Numbered from the stretch's first letter, positions 9,637 through 18,852 are shown. The stretch is 64,000 nucleotides of DNA from JAEUIX01 sp046156035 (GCA_046156035.1 JBJXEW010000025.1:88909-152908), one strand, 5' to 3'. A program made the numbers and translations. The notes: generated by a model not told the origin, from the sequence alone.

Positions 9637-10086
9637 ATGATCCTCTTCGCGATCTATGCCGTTGTGGTCTGGTGGATGGCCATGCGCCACCGCCGCACCC
9701 CTATGGGCTTCGCAATCGCCGCGCTCTGCGCCCTGCCCATGCTGCTCGCCGCCAGATACGTCCCCGCCCTCGCCACCTTCGGCGTCTCCACCGGAACCGT
9801 CCCCACCACGCCCGGCCGCGGCCTCGAGGGCATGCAGATTCTCCTCTGGGCCGAGGCCGCCGTTGTCGCGGGCGTCTCCCTCTTCATCGTCTGCCTTCCC
9901 CGCCCCCCCCGCGGCCGGCACTGCCACTACTGCTGGTACGACCTCTCCGGCCTCGATACCGACACGGACCTCTGCCCCGAATGCGGCACACCGCGCCGCG
10001 GCTACGGGCAGCAACGGACCACGCCGGTGAACACGAAGGGCCCGAGTGCGAAAACTCAAAGCAGCAAATCTCAAGTCTCAAACTGA
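9637..10086 (+). CDS. Small membrane protein with C-terminal zinc-ribbon-like motif
   Basis: A 149-residue protein of unknown function. Three hydrophobic segments (about residues 1-15, 22-45 and 66-88) suggest an integral membrane protein. They are followed by a cytoplasmic-looking ribbon, CHYCWYDLSGL...CPECG, which probably binds zinc through CxxC...CxxC. A related ribbon ends the protein at 21135-21650. The last residues (about KTQSSKSQVSN) are encoded by one arm of an inverted repeat, so the native C-terminus may have been extended by a repeat insertion. Confidence 0.7.
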   Translation: MILFAIYAVVVWWMAMRHRRTPMGFAIAALCALPMLLAARYVPALATFGVSTGTVPTTPGRGLEGMQILLWAEAAVVAGVSLFIVCLPRPPRGRHCHYCWYDLSGLDTDTDLCPECGTPRRGYGQQRTTPVNTKGPSAKTQSSKSQVSN

Positions 10087-10143
10087 TGCACAGGCGCCAT
10101 CGCCCTTTGCCTTCATTTGAGGTTTGAGATTTGCTGCTTTGAG
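10055..10143. repeat. Inverted repeat built from 7-bp units between convergent genes
   Basis: Arm 1 (10055-10083) reads as heptads CTCAAAG, CAGCAAA, TCTCAAG, TCTCAAA. Arm 2 (10115-10143) reads TTTGAGG, TTTGAGA, TTTGCTG, CTTTGAG and is complementary to arm 1 with only a few mismatches. Arm 1 overlaps the 3' end of the gene at 9637. The element could fold in transcripts from either side and separate the two convergent genes. Confidence 0.75.
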
Positions 10144-10150
10144 CTTTCCC

Positions 10151-10501
10151 TCACGCACACGCCTTCACCGCGGCGGCCTGATCCTCCACGATCGTGAAGC
10201 CCGAGTCGAGGCGCGTCAGTTTCATCACGTTGCGGATCGACTCGTTCATGCGGAAGATCGCCACCTTGCCCTTGTCCGCCTTGGCCAGGCGGTTGATGGC
10301 CACCAGCATGCCCAGCCCCACGCTGGCGATCAGCCCCACCGAGCCGAAGTCGAGCGCCACCTTCCATTTCAGCCCCTTGGCCAGCGGCGTGATCTCGTTC
10401 TGGATGATCGTCGCCTCGTACTCCGCGAGTTTCTCGCACTTGAAGGTGACGACCAGCACGCCATTGTCAGCAACGGCCTTGATGAGTTGTGATTCAAACA
10501 T
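10151..10501 (-). CDS. STAS-domain protein (anti-sigma factor antagonist type)
   Basis: A 116-residue stand-alone STAS domain. The central segment ALDFGSVGLIASVGLGML matches the region that, in SpoIIAA/RsbV-type antagonists, carries the phosphorylated serine. Here the serine of ASVGLG is the candidate. Such proteins bind a serine kinase/anti-sigma factor in partner-switching modules. No kinase or sigma factor is adjacent, but a GAF-PP2C phosphatase that could act on such a protein is encoded at 28152. The exported phosphatase fusion gene lies upstream on the same strand, 106 nt away. Confidence 0.85.
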   Translation of the reverse strand: MFESQLIKAVADNGVLVVTFKCEKLAEYEATIIQNEITPLAKGLKWKVALDFGSVGLIASVGLGMLVAINRLAKADKGKVAIFRMNESIRNVMKLTRLDSGFTIVEDQAAAVKACA

Positions 10502-10607
10502 GGTGGGTGGGGGGCTGCGAAGGGGGAGAATGGTGCGTCCGGACGGATCATAACCGCCCGCCCGCCCGCCGTTTCATGCCCCCACCTCTCCCCCAGGCCC
10601 GCCACGC

Positions 10608-11594
10608 TCACCGCGCTGGCTTGTCCCGGAACACCGCGTGGCAGTCCTTGCAGTTGGCGGCCACGAGTCTCATCGCCCCGCTGGCCCGCGCCACGTCCAC
10701 CGCCCCCGCCCGGGCGAGCGTCTCCTCCAGCGCCGTCGCCGCGATCACCCCCGCCGCCACCTGCGCCGCAAACTCCTGCCGCTGCGCCGCCAACGCACGG
10801 CCCGGCGCCCCGTGCTCCCCAGACACACGCAGGGCATCCGCCAGCCGCCCCGCCTCCGCCGCTGGCACCAGGTCCGGGTGGTCCCGCGGCACACGCCACC
10901 CCGCCTTCTCGATCAGTTTCAACCGCTCCATGGCCTCGTCAATCGCCACCATCGCGGCCACCAAGCCTTCGGGGCGCGTCACCTCCGGAAAGTCCGCCGC
11001 CGCGGCATCCACCTCCGCGGCGGTCATCACCGTCGCCCCCGCCGCGCACTGATACAGGCCCGTGTACGCGCTCGAAGTCCCCGAGACCTTCATCCTCTCC
11101 ACACCCCGCTCGGGCGCAATCCACCCCAAACTCGCCAGCGCGCTGGCCGCGGCACCCGCCGAACGGTGCTTGCCGTGATGGCAGTGGATGTACATCGGCT
11201 TGGGCAGGTCTCTCACCGCCCGCGCCAGTTCGGCCCGCCGCGCTTCATCAAACCCGTCGTAACCGATCGGCAGGTGCACGTACCGCATCCCCCGCACCCG
11301 CGCCCGCTCCACATCCGGCGCGGCACCATCCACCGACAGAATCGTCCGCACGCCCCACGCCTTCAACGTCTCAAACCCCGCGTCGCCCTCCGGCACCGAC
11401 CCGGAGAACACCCCGTCGTAGAAAGCCACCACGTTGTGCAGGCCCGCCACATCCACCGGCTTGTCGGCACCCGCACGCGCCACGGGGGTGGCCGAGTCCG
11501 TGCGCCCCGCCGGCGGCGCGCCCCCAGCCAACGCGATCGCGCAGGCGAGGCTCGACAGGCCGGCCACGGTCAAGACGATGCTGTGCAACTTCAT
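10608..11594 (-). CDS. Exported dual-specificity-phosphatase-like protein with C-terminal CxxCH motif
   Basis: A 328-residue protein with a signal peptide at residues 1-24 (MKLHSIVLTVAGLSSLACAI). A DSP/PTP-like domain follows, with the loop HCHHGKHRS giving Cys138-x5-Arg144; DILSVDG-like context around Asp89 could supply the acid. The C-terminal region (about 210-328) is helical and ends in NCKDCHAVFRD. This CxxCH (Cys315, Cys318, His319) is placed as in cytochrome c-prime-type four-helix proteins. An exported phosphatase fused to a likely covalent heme site is an unusual architecture. Both activities are inferred from motifs. cysK lies 29 nt upstream in the same orientation. Confidence 0.78.
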   Translation of the reverse strand: MKLHSIVLTVAGLSSLACAIALAGGAPPAGRTDSATPVARAGADKPVDVAGLHNVVAFYDGVFSGSVPEGDAGFETLKAWGVRTILSVDGAAPDVERARVRGMRYVHLPIGYDGFDEARRAELARAVRDLPKPMYIHCHHGKHRSAGAAASALASLGWIAPERGVERMKVSGTSSAYTGLYQCAAGATVMTAAEVDAAAADFPEVTRPEGLVAAMVAIDEAMERLKLIEKAGWRVPRDHPDLVPAAEAGRLADALRVSGEHGAPGRALAAQRQEFAAQVAAGVIAATALEETLARAGAVDVARASGAMRLVAANCKDCHAVFRDKPAR

Positions 11595-11623
11595 GCCCAA
11601 ACCTCGCTGCCAGGCCGCCCGCG

Positions 11624-12583
11624 TCACGCCGGCACAAACAGCGCCGTGGAGAGATACCGCTCCGCGAACGAGCACGCGATCGTCACGATCCGCTTGCCCT
11701 TGAACTCCGGCCGCGCCGCCACCCGCGCCGCCACGCACACGTTCGCTCCGGTGGAGATGCCGCCCATGATCCCCTCTTCCTTGGCGAGGCGGCGGGCCCA
11801 CTCGAAGGCCTCGTCGTTGCCCACCTTCTCCACGCCGCTCAGCAGCGTGGTGTCCAGGTTCTTGGGCACAAAGCCCGCGCCGATGCCCTGAATCTTGTGC
11901 AACCCCGGCGCACCGCCGGAGATCACCGGCGATGCCTCGGGCTCCACCGCGATGGCCTGGAAAGCCGGGTTGTGCTTGCGGATGAACCGCGTCACCCCCG
12001 TGATGCTCCCGCCGGTCCCCACGCCCGACACGATCGCATCGATCTTGCCGCCCGTGTCCGCCCAGATCTCCGGCCCGGTGGTGGCCTCGTGAATCGCCGG
12101 GTTCGCGGGGTTCTCGAACTGCTGCGGCGTGAACCCGCTCTTGTCCTCGGCCAGCAACTCCGCCGCGCGGGCAATCGCCCCGCGCATCCCCTTGTCCGCC
12201 GGTGTCAGCACCAGGTGCGCGCCCAGGTGCTTGAGCACCGCGCGCCGCTCCATGCTCATCGACTCGGGCATGGTGAGCGTGAGTTTGTATCCCTTGGCCG
12301 CGCACACAAAGGCCAGCGCGATGCCCGTGTTGCCGCTCGTAGGCTCGATGATGTGCGACTCACCCGGCCTGATCTTCCCGTCACGTTCCGCCGCGGCGAT
12401 CATCGCGTTGGCAATGCGGTCCTTCACCGATGCGCAGGGGTTGTCAAACTCAAGTTTCAGCAGCACTTCCGCGCCGCCCTTGGGAATCACGCGGTTCAGC
12501 CGCACCAGGTGCGTCTGGCCCACGCACTCGGCCATGTTTGCGTACACGCGCCGGTGGATCGGTGCAATCGTCTCTGCGGCCAT
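11624..12583 (-). CDS. cysK: Cysteine synthase (O-acetylserine sulfhydrylase)
   Basis: A PLP-dependent fold-type II enzyme of 319 residues that makes cysteine from O-acetylserine and sulfide. Visible features are the PLP lysine in NPCASVKDR, the substrate loop PTSGNTGIAL, the phosphate-binding Gly loop GVGTGGSITG, and the C-terminal cofactor region GGISTGAN. The length is typical of the family. It is cytoplasmic. It is followed closely by the phosphatase-CxxCH gene, possibly in one transcript, with no obvious functional link. Confidence 0.95.
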   Translation of the reverse strand: MAAETIAPIHRRVYANMAECVGQTHLVRLNRVIPKGGAEVLLKLEFDNPCASVKDRIANAMIAAAERDGKIRPGESHIIEPTSGNTGIALAFVCAAKGYKLTLTMPESMSMERRAVLKHLGAHLVLTPADKGMRGAIARAAELLAEDKSGFTPQQFENPANPAIHEATTGPEIWADTGGKIDAIVSGVGTGGSITGVTRFIRKHNPAFQAIAVEPEASPVISGGAPGLHKIQGIGAGFVPKNLDTTLLSGVEKVGNDEAFEWARRLAKEEGIMGGISTGANVCVAARVAARPEFKGKRIVTIACSFAERYLSTALFVPA

Positions 12584-12660
12584 GCGGTTCAGCTCCGGTT
12601 TGCGACAGGGTTGCCCGAATGGTACCAGCCCGCGTGCCCTGTGTTCACGGCTGCGCTGGC

Positions 12661-12709
12661 GTCTCGTGTCTCGTGTCTGGCGTCTGGCGTCTGGCGTCTG
12701 GCGTCTCTC
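12661..12709. repeat. Seven tandem heptamers (GTCTCGT/GTCTGGC)
   Basis: Seven consecutive 7-bp units: GTCTCGT twice, GTCTGGC four times, then GTCTCTC. They fill the gap between cysK and the desaturase and touch the desaturase stop codon. No complementary arm is visible nearby. It is one of several period-7/8 repeats in the window with unrelated words. Confidence 0.9.
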
Positions 12710-13730
12710 AGTGTCGATCGTGCCGCAGCACCTTGCTCGCCAAGCCCACCATCTCCATCGCGCGGATGGTCAGGTACGACACGTCCAACTCGTACCACCG
12801 GTGCCCGTGCGCGGCACTCCGCTGGTCCGCATGGTGGTTGTTGTGCCACCCCTCGCCGTTCGAGATCAACGCCACAAACCAGTTGTTGCGGCTGTTCTCG
12901 CCCGTCTCATGGCTCTGATACCCGAACAGGTGCGAGAGCGAGTTCACGCTCCACGTGATGTGCCACACCACCACCGTCCGCACCAGCACGCCCCACACCA
13001 TCACGCTCGCCGACAGGCTCCACGCCTCGCCCCAGTTCCCCATGATGAGCCGCCCCGCCAGCAGCGCCGCAGCACCGATCAACACCGCGTGCGCCACATA
13101 CACCCACAGCCAGTTCAACCGCCGCTCCAGGTTCAGATAAAACGGCTGGGTCAGCAGATCGCGTGAATACCGCTGATACAGATGCACCGAGTCGGTCGAG
13201 CGGTTCTCGACCATCAGCCACCCCATGTGGCCCCAGAAGAAGGCCACCAGCGGCGAGTGCGGATCGGGCTGCTCGTCGGCGTGCTGGTGGTGCTGGCGGT
13301 GAATCGCCACCCACCTCCCCGGCCCCTCCTGCAGGCAGCACACGCCCAGAATCGCCAGCGTCCGCTCCACCCACAACGGGCACACAAAACTCCGATGCGT
13401 GAGCAGCCTGTGAAAGCACACGTTCAGGCCCAACGTGCCGAACACATACACGCCCAGCGCGGCCACCACGACCCCCGTCCACGAGAAAAGCCACGGCACA
13501 AACGCCAGCAGCGCCAGCGCGTGCACCGCCACAATGCTCAGCGTGTACACCCAGCGGACCCGCAGCCGATCCTCCGCCGGCGGCGGCACCAGCACGGCCT
13601 CGGGCAGGGCCAGGCGAGCGCGAGACGGCACCTGCACCGGGGCCAGCACGGGCGCAGAAATGAGTGGGATGGTGGTGTGTTGAGCGACGAGCGTTTCCTT
13701 CAGGAGCGCGCCGGGCACGCCTCCCTCCAC
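12708..13730 (-). CDS. Membrane fatty acid desaturase (acyl-CoA/lipid delta-9 type)
   Basis: A 340-residue integral membrane di-iron desaturase that introduces a double bond into fatty acyl chains to adjust membrane fluidity. All three histidine boxes are present: HRLLTH, HRQHH and HNNHH, set among four hydrophobic segments as in the stearoyl-CoA desaturase family. The N-terminal 30 or so residues are variable. The start is uncertain: GTG at 13730, or a GTG four codons later with GGAGGG close before it. The gene stands alone between the heptamer array and the TolC-like gene. Confidence 0.92.
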   Translation of the reverse strand: MEGGVPGALLKETLVAQHTTIPLISAPVLAPVQVPSRARLALPEAVLVPPPAEDRLRVRWVYTLSIVAVHALALLAFVPWLFSWTGVVVAALGVYVFGTLGLNVCFHRLLTHRSFVCPLWVERTLAILGVCCLQEGPGRWVAIHRQHHQHADEQPDPHSPLVAFFWGHMGWLMVENRSTDSVHLYQRYSRDLLTQPFYLNLERRLNWLWVYVAHAVLIGAAALLAGRLIMGNWGEAWSLSASVMVWGVLVRTVVVWHITWSVNSLSHLFGYQSHETGENSRNNWFVALISNGEGWHNNHHADQRSAAHGHRWYELDVSYLTIRAMEMVGLASKVLRHDRH

Positions 13731-13775
13731 CAGTTTATACGCGCCGACGACGCCACGAGCCGACCGTGCCCCCGC

Positions 13776-15566
13776 TCACGGTTGAGCCGCGTCGCCCGCG
13801 GCAGGCACGGGGTCCGGCGCGTTCACGTCGCCCATCCCCGGAAGCGACTCCAGCGTCCCATCGCGGGCCACGCGCAGTGTCGCCGTCGAGACCAGGTAAT
13901 CAAGGATGGCGTTGCGCAGGTCGGTCACGGCCTGGTCTCGGGCGTTCTCCGCCCCCAGCAGCACGTTGTTCGTGTCCACGATCTGCTGGGCCGTCACTTC
14001 GTCTCGCTTCAGTTCCTGCTCTTCGAGCCGCCGCTGGTTGATCTGCACCGCCTGCTCGGCCAGCGTCAGCGCAAACCGCGCCCGGTCGATCTGCCGCACC
14101 CGCGACCGCACCTCCACGATGATCGTGTCGCGCGTCTGCTCCACGTCCCGCCGCCGCTGCTCCACCCCGATGGTGGCCGCACGCACGTTCAGCCGCTCGA
14201 TCTCCTTATCCAGCGGCACGCTCACCGCGATCCCCCCGCGATACACCACATCGTCCGGCTCGTACACAAACCCGCCCTCACGCGGCGCACCATCCGCCCC
14301 GCTCGCCGGGCGCGTCCGCGCCGTCACCGATCCGAACAGGTTCGCGTCCGGCAGCAAACTGTTGCGGGCAAACTCCACGTTCCGCCGGGCATCCTCGAAC
14401 CGGTCACGCCGGGTCTGCAGGTCCAGCCGAAAGTCAAGGGCCATCGCCGACGCCACCTCGGGCAAGATCTCGGGCTCGGGCAGTTGCAGCGCCACGGCCT
14501 CCAGCACCACCGGCTGGTTCACGTCCATGCCCAGGCGCACCTTGAACCGGTCCAGCGCGAGAATGAAAGACTCGCGCACACTCGCCAGCGTTGATCGCCC
14601 TTGCAGCACCTGGCTCGCCGCGATCGCCGTCTCGAACTCCGCCAGCCGCCCCGCCTCCACAAGGGCCCGCGTCCGCTCCTGCAGGTCCACCAAACTCGCC
14701 AGTTGCCGCTCCTGATTGCGGATCTGCGCCACCTGCTGGGCAAGCGTGAAATAGTCCCGCGCGATCGACACCAGGTACGTCCGCCGGAAATCCTCGAACG
14801 CGCGGGCCGCGTACACCAACTCCCGCTCCGCCTGGATCAGGTCCGCCCGGGCCACATCGCCCGCGCCCCGCAGCAGCGGCAGGTTGCCCGACAACACCAG
14901 CGACGAACTCTGCGTGTACCGCCCCGTCGCCGACGTCCGCAACTCCTCCGTCGCATCCCACACCCAACGGGCCGCCACGTCCGCCCCGTTCTCAAACCGC
15001 TGCACCACGCCTAGGTTCCCCATGATCGACAGCGGCACCTGCTCGCGCGCATCTCCCGGCGTGTCGGTCTTGTCCACCGCCGCCGTCGCCGTCGCAAAGA
15101 ACCGCGGGTCAAACGCGTGCCGCTCGATCAGCAGGCGGATCGCCGCGAGGATGTACTCCTCCTCCGCGCTCAGATACTCACGGGCCGAGCGCTGGGCCTG
15201 CCGCCACGAACCCTGCAGGTCCAGCCGCACGGCATCCGGCGGCGGCCTGGAAAACGCCTCCAGCCGCGCCGCGACATCGCGCGCCTCGTCTGCCGCCACG
15301 AACGACAACTCCTCAGTCGCAGGGTTCACACTCCCCGGAACCTTGGCCTTCGCCGCCGCGTCCGCATCCGTCGCCTCCCCAAACTCCCGGCGCGGCACCC
15401 GACTCGAAGGCCCCAACAACCCGCTCCGCCGCTCGATCAATTCCGCTGTGCGAGCATCCACATCCGCCAGATTGTCGGTGCACCCGCAAGCCCCACCGGC
15501 CAGCACCAGCAGCACACCAGCCAAAGCCCGACTGCCGACCCCGCCGCTGTTGCCCACTGTCTGCAT
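13776..15566 (-). CDS. TolC-family outer membrane efflux protein
   Basis: A 596-residue protein starting at MQTVGNSG (15566), so that a signal sequence with a Cys-rich end (AGGACGC) comes first; it may be a lipoprotein. The body has the two long helical repeats typical of TolC/OEP proteins (for example ELVYAARAFEDFRRTYLVSIARD and the RVRQIDRARFALTLAEQAV region) separated by beta-strand segments. It should form the outer-membrane channel of a type I or RND efflux system. No inner-membrane pump or adaptor is encoded next to it. A longer start at 15620 is possible but would disrupt the signal peptide. Confidence 0.88.
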   Translation of the reverse strand: MQTVGNSGGVGSRALAGVLLVLAGGACGCTDNLADVDARTAELIERRSGLLGPSSRVPRREFGEATDADAAAKAKVPGSVNPATEELSFVAADEARDVAARLEAFSRPPPDAVRLDLQGSWRQAQRSAREYLSAEEEYILAAIRLLIERHAFDPRFFATATAAVDKTDTPGDAREQVPLSIMGNLGVVQRFENGADVAARWVWDATEELRTSATGRYTQSSSLVLSGNLPLLRGAGDVARADLIQAERELVYAARAFEDFRRTYLVSIARDYFTLAQQVAQIRNQERQLASLVDLQERTRALVEAGRLAEFETAIAASQVLQGRSTLASVRESFILALDRFKVRLGMDVNQPVVLEAVALQLPEPEILPEVASAMALDFRLDLQTRRDRFEDARRNVEFARNSLLPDANLFGSVTARTRPASGADGAPREGGFVYEPDDVVYRGGIAVSVPLDKEIERLNVRAATIGVEQRRRDVEQTRDTIIVEVRSRVRQIDRARFALTLAEQAVQINQRRLEEQELKRDEVTAQQIVDTNNVLLGAENARDQAVTDLRNAILDYLVSTATLRVARDGTLESLPGMGDVNAPDPVPAAGDAAQP

Positions 15567-15666
15567 GATGCATCCGGATCGGAAAGTGTTAGGGTCACAA
15601 ACGGGGAAGATTCGGGTCAATTTGAGGGCAGAAAGCGTCCAAATGTACGCCCTTCGTGTCCGGTCG

Positions 15667-15695
15667 TTGCAGTTGAGTGTTCACTTACCTATGCT
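15667..15695 (+). promoter_or_regulatory. Candidate sigma-70-type promoter in the TolC/GH35 divergent gap
   Basis: TTGCAG and TATGCT are separated by exactly 17 nt in the 334-nt region between the divergent TolC-like and GH35-like genes. This stretch is noticeably richer in A/T than its surroundings. The orientation would serve the GH35-like gene 200 nt downstream. It is only a pattern match. Confidence 0.35.
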
Positions 15696-15756
15696 TGGCC
15701 AGATTCGTTTTCGCACGCGGCCAGGCAAAACGCTGGCATCAGAATCGGGTTTTGAT

Positions 15757-15776
15757 CGGGCCTGCGGATAGGCCCG
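15757..15776. other. Short hairpin in the leader of the GH35-like gene
   Basis: A perfect 7-bp stem (CGGGCCT, loop GCGGAT, AGGCCCG) about 125 nt before the GH35-like start. It has no T tract and may be incidental in GC-rich DNA. The rest of 15567-15900 shows nothing recognisable. Confidence 0.3.
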
Positions 15777-15900
15777 GCAAGCGTGCGTCTGGGGGGGTAG
15801 AGCCGCACGACCAGCAACCGGCTGGCACGCGGGCCTGTGCGGGGCGCTGGACCGCGCCACCCGCCGGCGATTTGGCCCCTCCCGGAGTTTCCACCTACCG

Positions 15901-18852
15901 ATGGCCGCGCTCACCTACGACGGGCAAAGTTTCATGATCGATGGTCGCCGGATCTGGCTGGTGGCCGGTTCGGTCGAATACACGCGCTGCCCGCGCGAAG
16001 CGTGGCGAGAGCGCATCGCCGCCGCCCGCAACGCGGGCCTCAACACCATCACCACCTCGGTTGTCTGGGCACGCCACGAGGGCCGCGCCGGCCAGTTTGA
16101 CTTCACCGGCGACAACGACCTGCGCCACTTCGTCAACCTCGTGGCTGAGGCCGGCCTCTACCTCGTCCTGCGCATGGGTCCCTACCAGGGCAACGGGTGG
16201 GACCTGGGCGGCCTGCCCGCCTGGCTCCTGGGCAACGCCAACATCACCCTCCGCACCACCAATCAGCCGTTCCTCGAATGCTGCTCGCGCTTCATCGGCG
16301 CTGTCGCCCGCCAGGTCGCCGACCTGCAGGCCACCGGCGGCGATGCCGACGATGCCAAGAAAGCCGGCCCCATCGTCCTCGTCCAGAGCGAATCCGGCTG
16401 GACCTGCGGCCACGATCAACTCGCCCACGGCTACCTCGGCGAACTCAACCGCTACCTGCGCGAGTCCGGCTTCGAGGTCCCCTTCGTCAACGCCAACAAC
16501 CTCTGGCAGGGTGTCGAGGGCGAGATCGACGGCTGGGTCGGCACCGGCCCCCTCTTGGCCAACCTCCGCCAACTCAACATGGTCCGCCCCAGCCAGCCGC
16601 GCTTCGTGGCCGAGTATCGCCTCGGCTCCCGCGCCACCTGGGGCCGCCCCACGGCCAAGCCCCCGCGCACCGACGAGGTCCAGCGCGGCCTGCTGGAAAT
16701 CCTCGCCGCCGGCGGCCAGTACAGCGTCGAACCCTTCTTCGGCGGCACCAACTTCGGCTTCTCAGCGGGCCGCCTGGGCGACGGCCCCGACAGTTTCGCC
16801 ATCACCAACGACGACCGCGGCGCGCCCCTCGACGAGGCGGGCCAGCCGCGCGAAACCTACCACGCCCTGCGCCGCGTCAGCATGTTCGCCTCGCGCTTCG
16901 GCCGCCTGCTCAGCCACCTCGACAGCAAGCGCCACGCCGTCACCCTCGTGCCGCCCCGCGCGGGAGACGGCGAACGCCGCGCCAAGGGCGGCAAGGCCGC
17001 GGCCCACGTCGGCTACGACGGCCCCGTCATCGTGCACGCCAGCGGCAGCCAGGGCCACGTTGTGTTCATCTTCGCCCCCGAGCCCGGCGTAGCCGACCAC
17101 ACACGCGACGCCGTCGACCTCCTCCTCCCCGACGGCACCACCCTCCCCGTCTTCCTCGGCGATCAGCCAGTGGCCTGGGTGCTGCTCGACACCCGCATCG
17201 TCGGCCGCTCGCAACTCGACTATTGCAACCTCTCCTGCGTCGCGATCGCCGGGCGTGTGCTCGTCATCTGCGGCCCCGCCGGCTCCGACGCCCGGCTCTC
17301 CATCAACGGCGCCGAACTCCAGGCCCACGTCCCCGAGGGCGACGAGCCCCTGCTCATCGACCACGAGGGCGTCATCCTCTGCCTCACCCCCGACACCCTG
17401 CTCCCCCAACTCCACATCGGCGACGACGCCGTCTACATGGGCATCGACGGCCTCACCCACGACGGCCAACCCATCGTGCCAGCGTGGGGCGCCAAGTACC
17501 GCAAGGTCCACACCGAAGCCACCTGGCAGACCATCAGCGCCGAAGAAGCACCCAAGGTCGTTGTCAAAATCCCGCCCCCGCCCCCCGTCTACGTGCGGGG
17601 TCGCCGCAAACTGCCTCCCCCGCCCAAGATCGTCAAGATCAAGGGCAAGAACACCCTCGTCCCGCCCCCCGAGCCCACCACCCAGATCGTCATCGGCAAG
17701 CCCACCGGCTTCGTGGTGCCCCACACCAAGCCCATCGGCAAGGTGACTATCGCCCACTGGCTCTGCGCCGCTCAGGATGCCTACATCGACGGCACCGGCC
17801 CGCGCTTCGCCTCCATCGCCGGCCCCGCCGAACTCGGCAAACTCGGCGCCGCGAGCGGCTACGGCTGGTACCGCATCACCCTGAAAAACCCCTCCGCCGG
17901 CACCGTCCTTCTCGCCGCGCCCCACGCCGGAGACCGCCTCGCCTTCTTCGAAGACGGCAAGCGCATCGCCCACATCGGCCGCGGCCCCGGCACCGAGCCC
18001 ACCGCCAAACTCCGCCTGCACAAGGGGGAGCAAACCCTCGTCGTCCTCGCCGAAAACCTCGGCCGCTTCGCCGAGGGCTCGCAACTCGGCGAGTTCAAGG
18101 GCATCTTCGGCCACCTCTGGGGCGTCGAACCCCTCCGCACCTCCAAGGGTGAAGTTCACGAGGCCGAACCCATCGACGTGCTCGGCTTCAAGGCACCCCT
18201 CTGGAACGTCTCCCCGGGCGACGTCACCGAATCACGCCGCCTCCGCTGGGCCGTGCCCGGCAAGCACAAGGGCGGCCTGCTCATCCGCCTCAACCCCCAC
18301 GGCCACCGCGGCCTCATCCTGCTCAACGCCAAGCCCTTCCGCTTCTTCGACCCCAGCGGCCCCGACACGCTCTTCATCGAGCCCGCGCAACTCTCCAAGG
18401 GCAAGAACACGCTCGAACTCGCCCTCCTCGGCGGCGGCGCGGCCGCGCTGCGAGACCTCGCCGAGGCCGTCGAGTTCCTCGACTGCGAGGACAACCTCAC
18501 CGCCAAGGCGGAGTGGAGTTTCGCCAAGTGGGAGCAGCCCGCCGCCTCCGCCTTCCACACCGAGCACAAGCGCGGCCACGAACCCCGCTGGTGGAAGGCC
18601 ACCTTCCCCCTCGCCCACGCCGCCGACCTCACGCTCGACACGGACGGCCTCAGCAAGGGCCAGGCGTACGTCAACGGCAAACACCTGGGCCGCTACTTCA
18701 CGCAGACCGAGGCCGGCCAGAAGGTCGGCCCGCAAACCGAACTCTTCGTTCCCGCCGCGTGGCTGCACGCCGGCAAAGACAACGAGGTCGTCATCTTCGA
18801 CGAGCACGGCTTCTCACCCGCCAAGGTGCGCCTCAGCGGCATCAAAGCCTGA
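15901..18852 (+). CDS. GH35 beta-galactosidase-like protein with altered catalytic motif
   Basis: A 983-residue protein. Residues 5-330 form a GH35-type TIM barrel: GSVEYTR, RMGPYQGNGWDLGGLPAWLL, GGTNFGF and the following DDRGAPLDEAG segment are hallmarks. At the acid/base site, families usually read QVENEYG; here it is QSESGW (Gln162-Trp167), which removes the NE glutamate. The nucleophile-like Glu238 (AEYR) is kept. A Pro-rich linker (about 555-600) separates the barrel from C-terminal jelly-roll domains (AYVNGKHLGRYF near 920). No signal peptide is visible. It may be a divergent or inactive sugar-binding relative. Confidence 0.85.
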   Translation: MAALTYDGQSFMIDGRRIWLVAGSVEYTRCPREAWRERIAAARNAGLNTITTSVVWARHEGRAGQFDFTGDNDLRHFVNLVAEAGLYLVLRMGPYQGNGWDLGGLPAWLLGNANITLRTTNQPFLECCSRFIGAVARQVADLQATGGDADDAKKAGPIVLVQSESGWTCGHDQLAHGYLGELNRYLRESGFEVPFVNANNLWQGVEGEIDGWVGTGPLLANLRQLNMVRPSQPRFVAEYRLGSRATWGRPTAKPPRTDEVQRGLLEILAAGGQYSVEPFFGGTNFGFSAGRLGDGPDSFAITNDDRGAPLDEAGQPRETYHALRRVSMFASRFGRLLSHLDSKRHAVTLVPPRAGDGERRAKGGKAAAHVGYDGPVIVHASGSQGHVVFIFAPEPGVADHTRDAVDLLLPDGTTLPVFLGDQPVAWVLLDTRIVGRSQLDYCNLSCVAIAGRVLVICGPAGSDARLSINGAELQAHVPEGDEPLLIDHEGVILCLTPDTLLPQLHIGDDAVYMGIDGLTHDGQPIVPAWGAKYRKVHTEATWQTISAEEAPKVVVKIPPPPPVYVRGRRKLPPPPKIVKIKGKNTLVPPPEPTTQIVIGKPTGFVVPHTKPIGKVTIAHWLCAAQDAYIDGTGPRFASIAGPAELGKLGAASGYGWYRITLKNPSAGTVLLAAPHAGDRLAFFEDGKRIAHIGRGPGTEPTAKLRLHKGEQTLVVLAENLGRFAEGSQLGEFKGIFGHLWGVEPLRTSKGEVHEAEPIDVLGFKAPLWNVSPGDVTESRRLRWAVPGKHKGGLLIRLNPHGHRGLILLNAKPFRFFDPSGPDTLFIEPAQLSKGKNTLELALLGGGAAALRDLAEAVEFLDCEDNLTAKAEWSFAKWEQPAASAFHTEHKRGHEPRWWKATFPLAHAADLTLDTDGLSKGQAYVNGKHLGRYFTQTEAGQKVGPQTELFVPAAWLHAGKDNEVVIFDEHGFSPAKVRLSGIKA

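Noticed and set aside
12661..12709. Possible CRISPR array (also considered at 23829 and 54724)
   Set aside because: The units are 7 bp in direct tandem without spacers, and no cas gene is present.
13182..14594. 470-codon plus-strand frame across the desaturase and TolC-like genes
   Set aside because: It is antisense to two genes with complete family motifs, and its His/Arg/Gln-rich composition marks a shadow frame.
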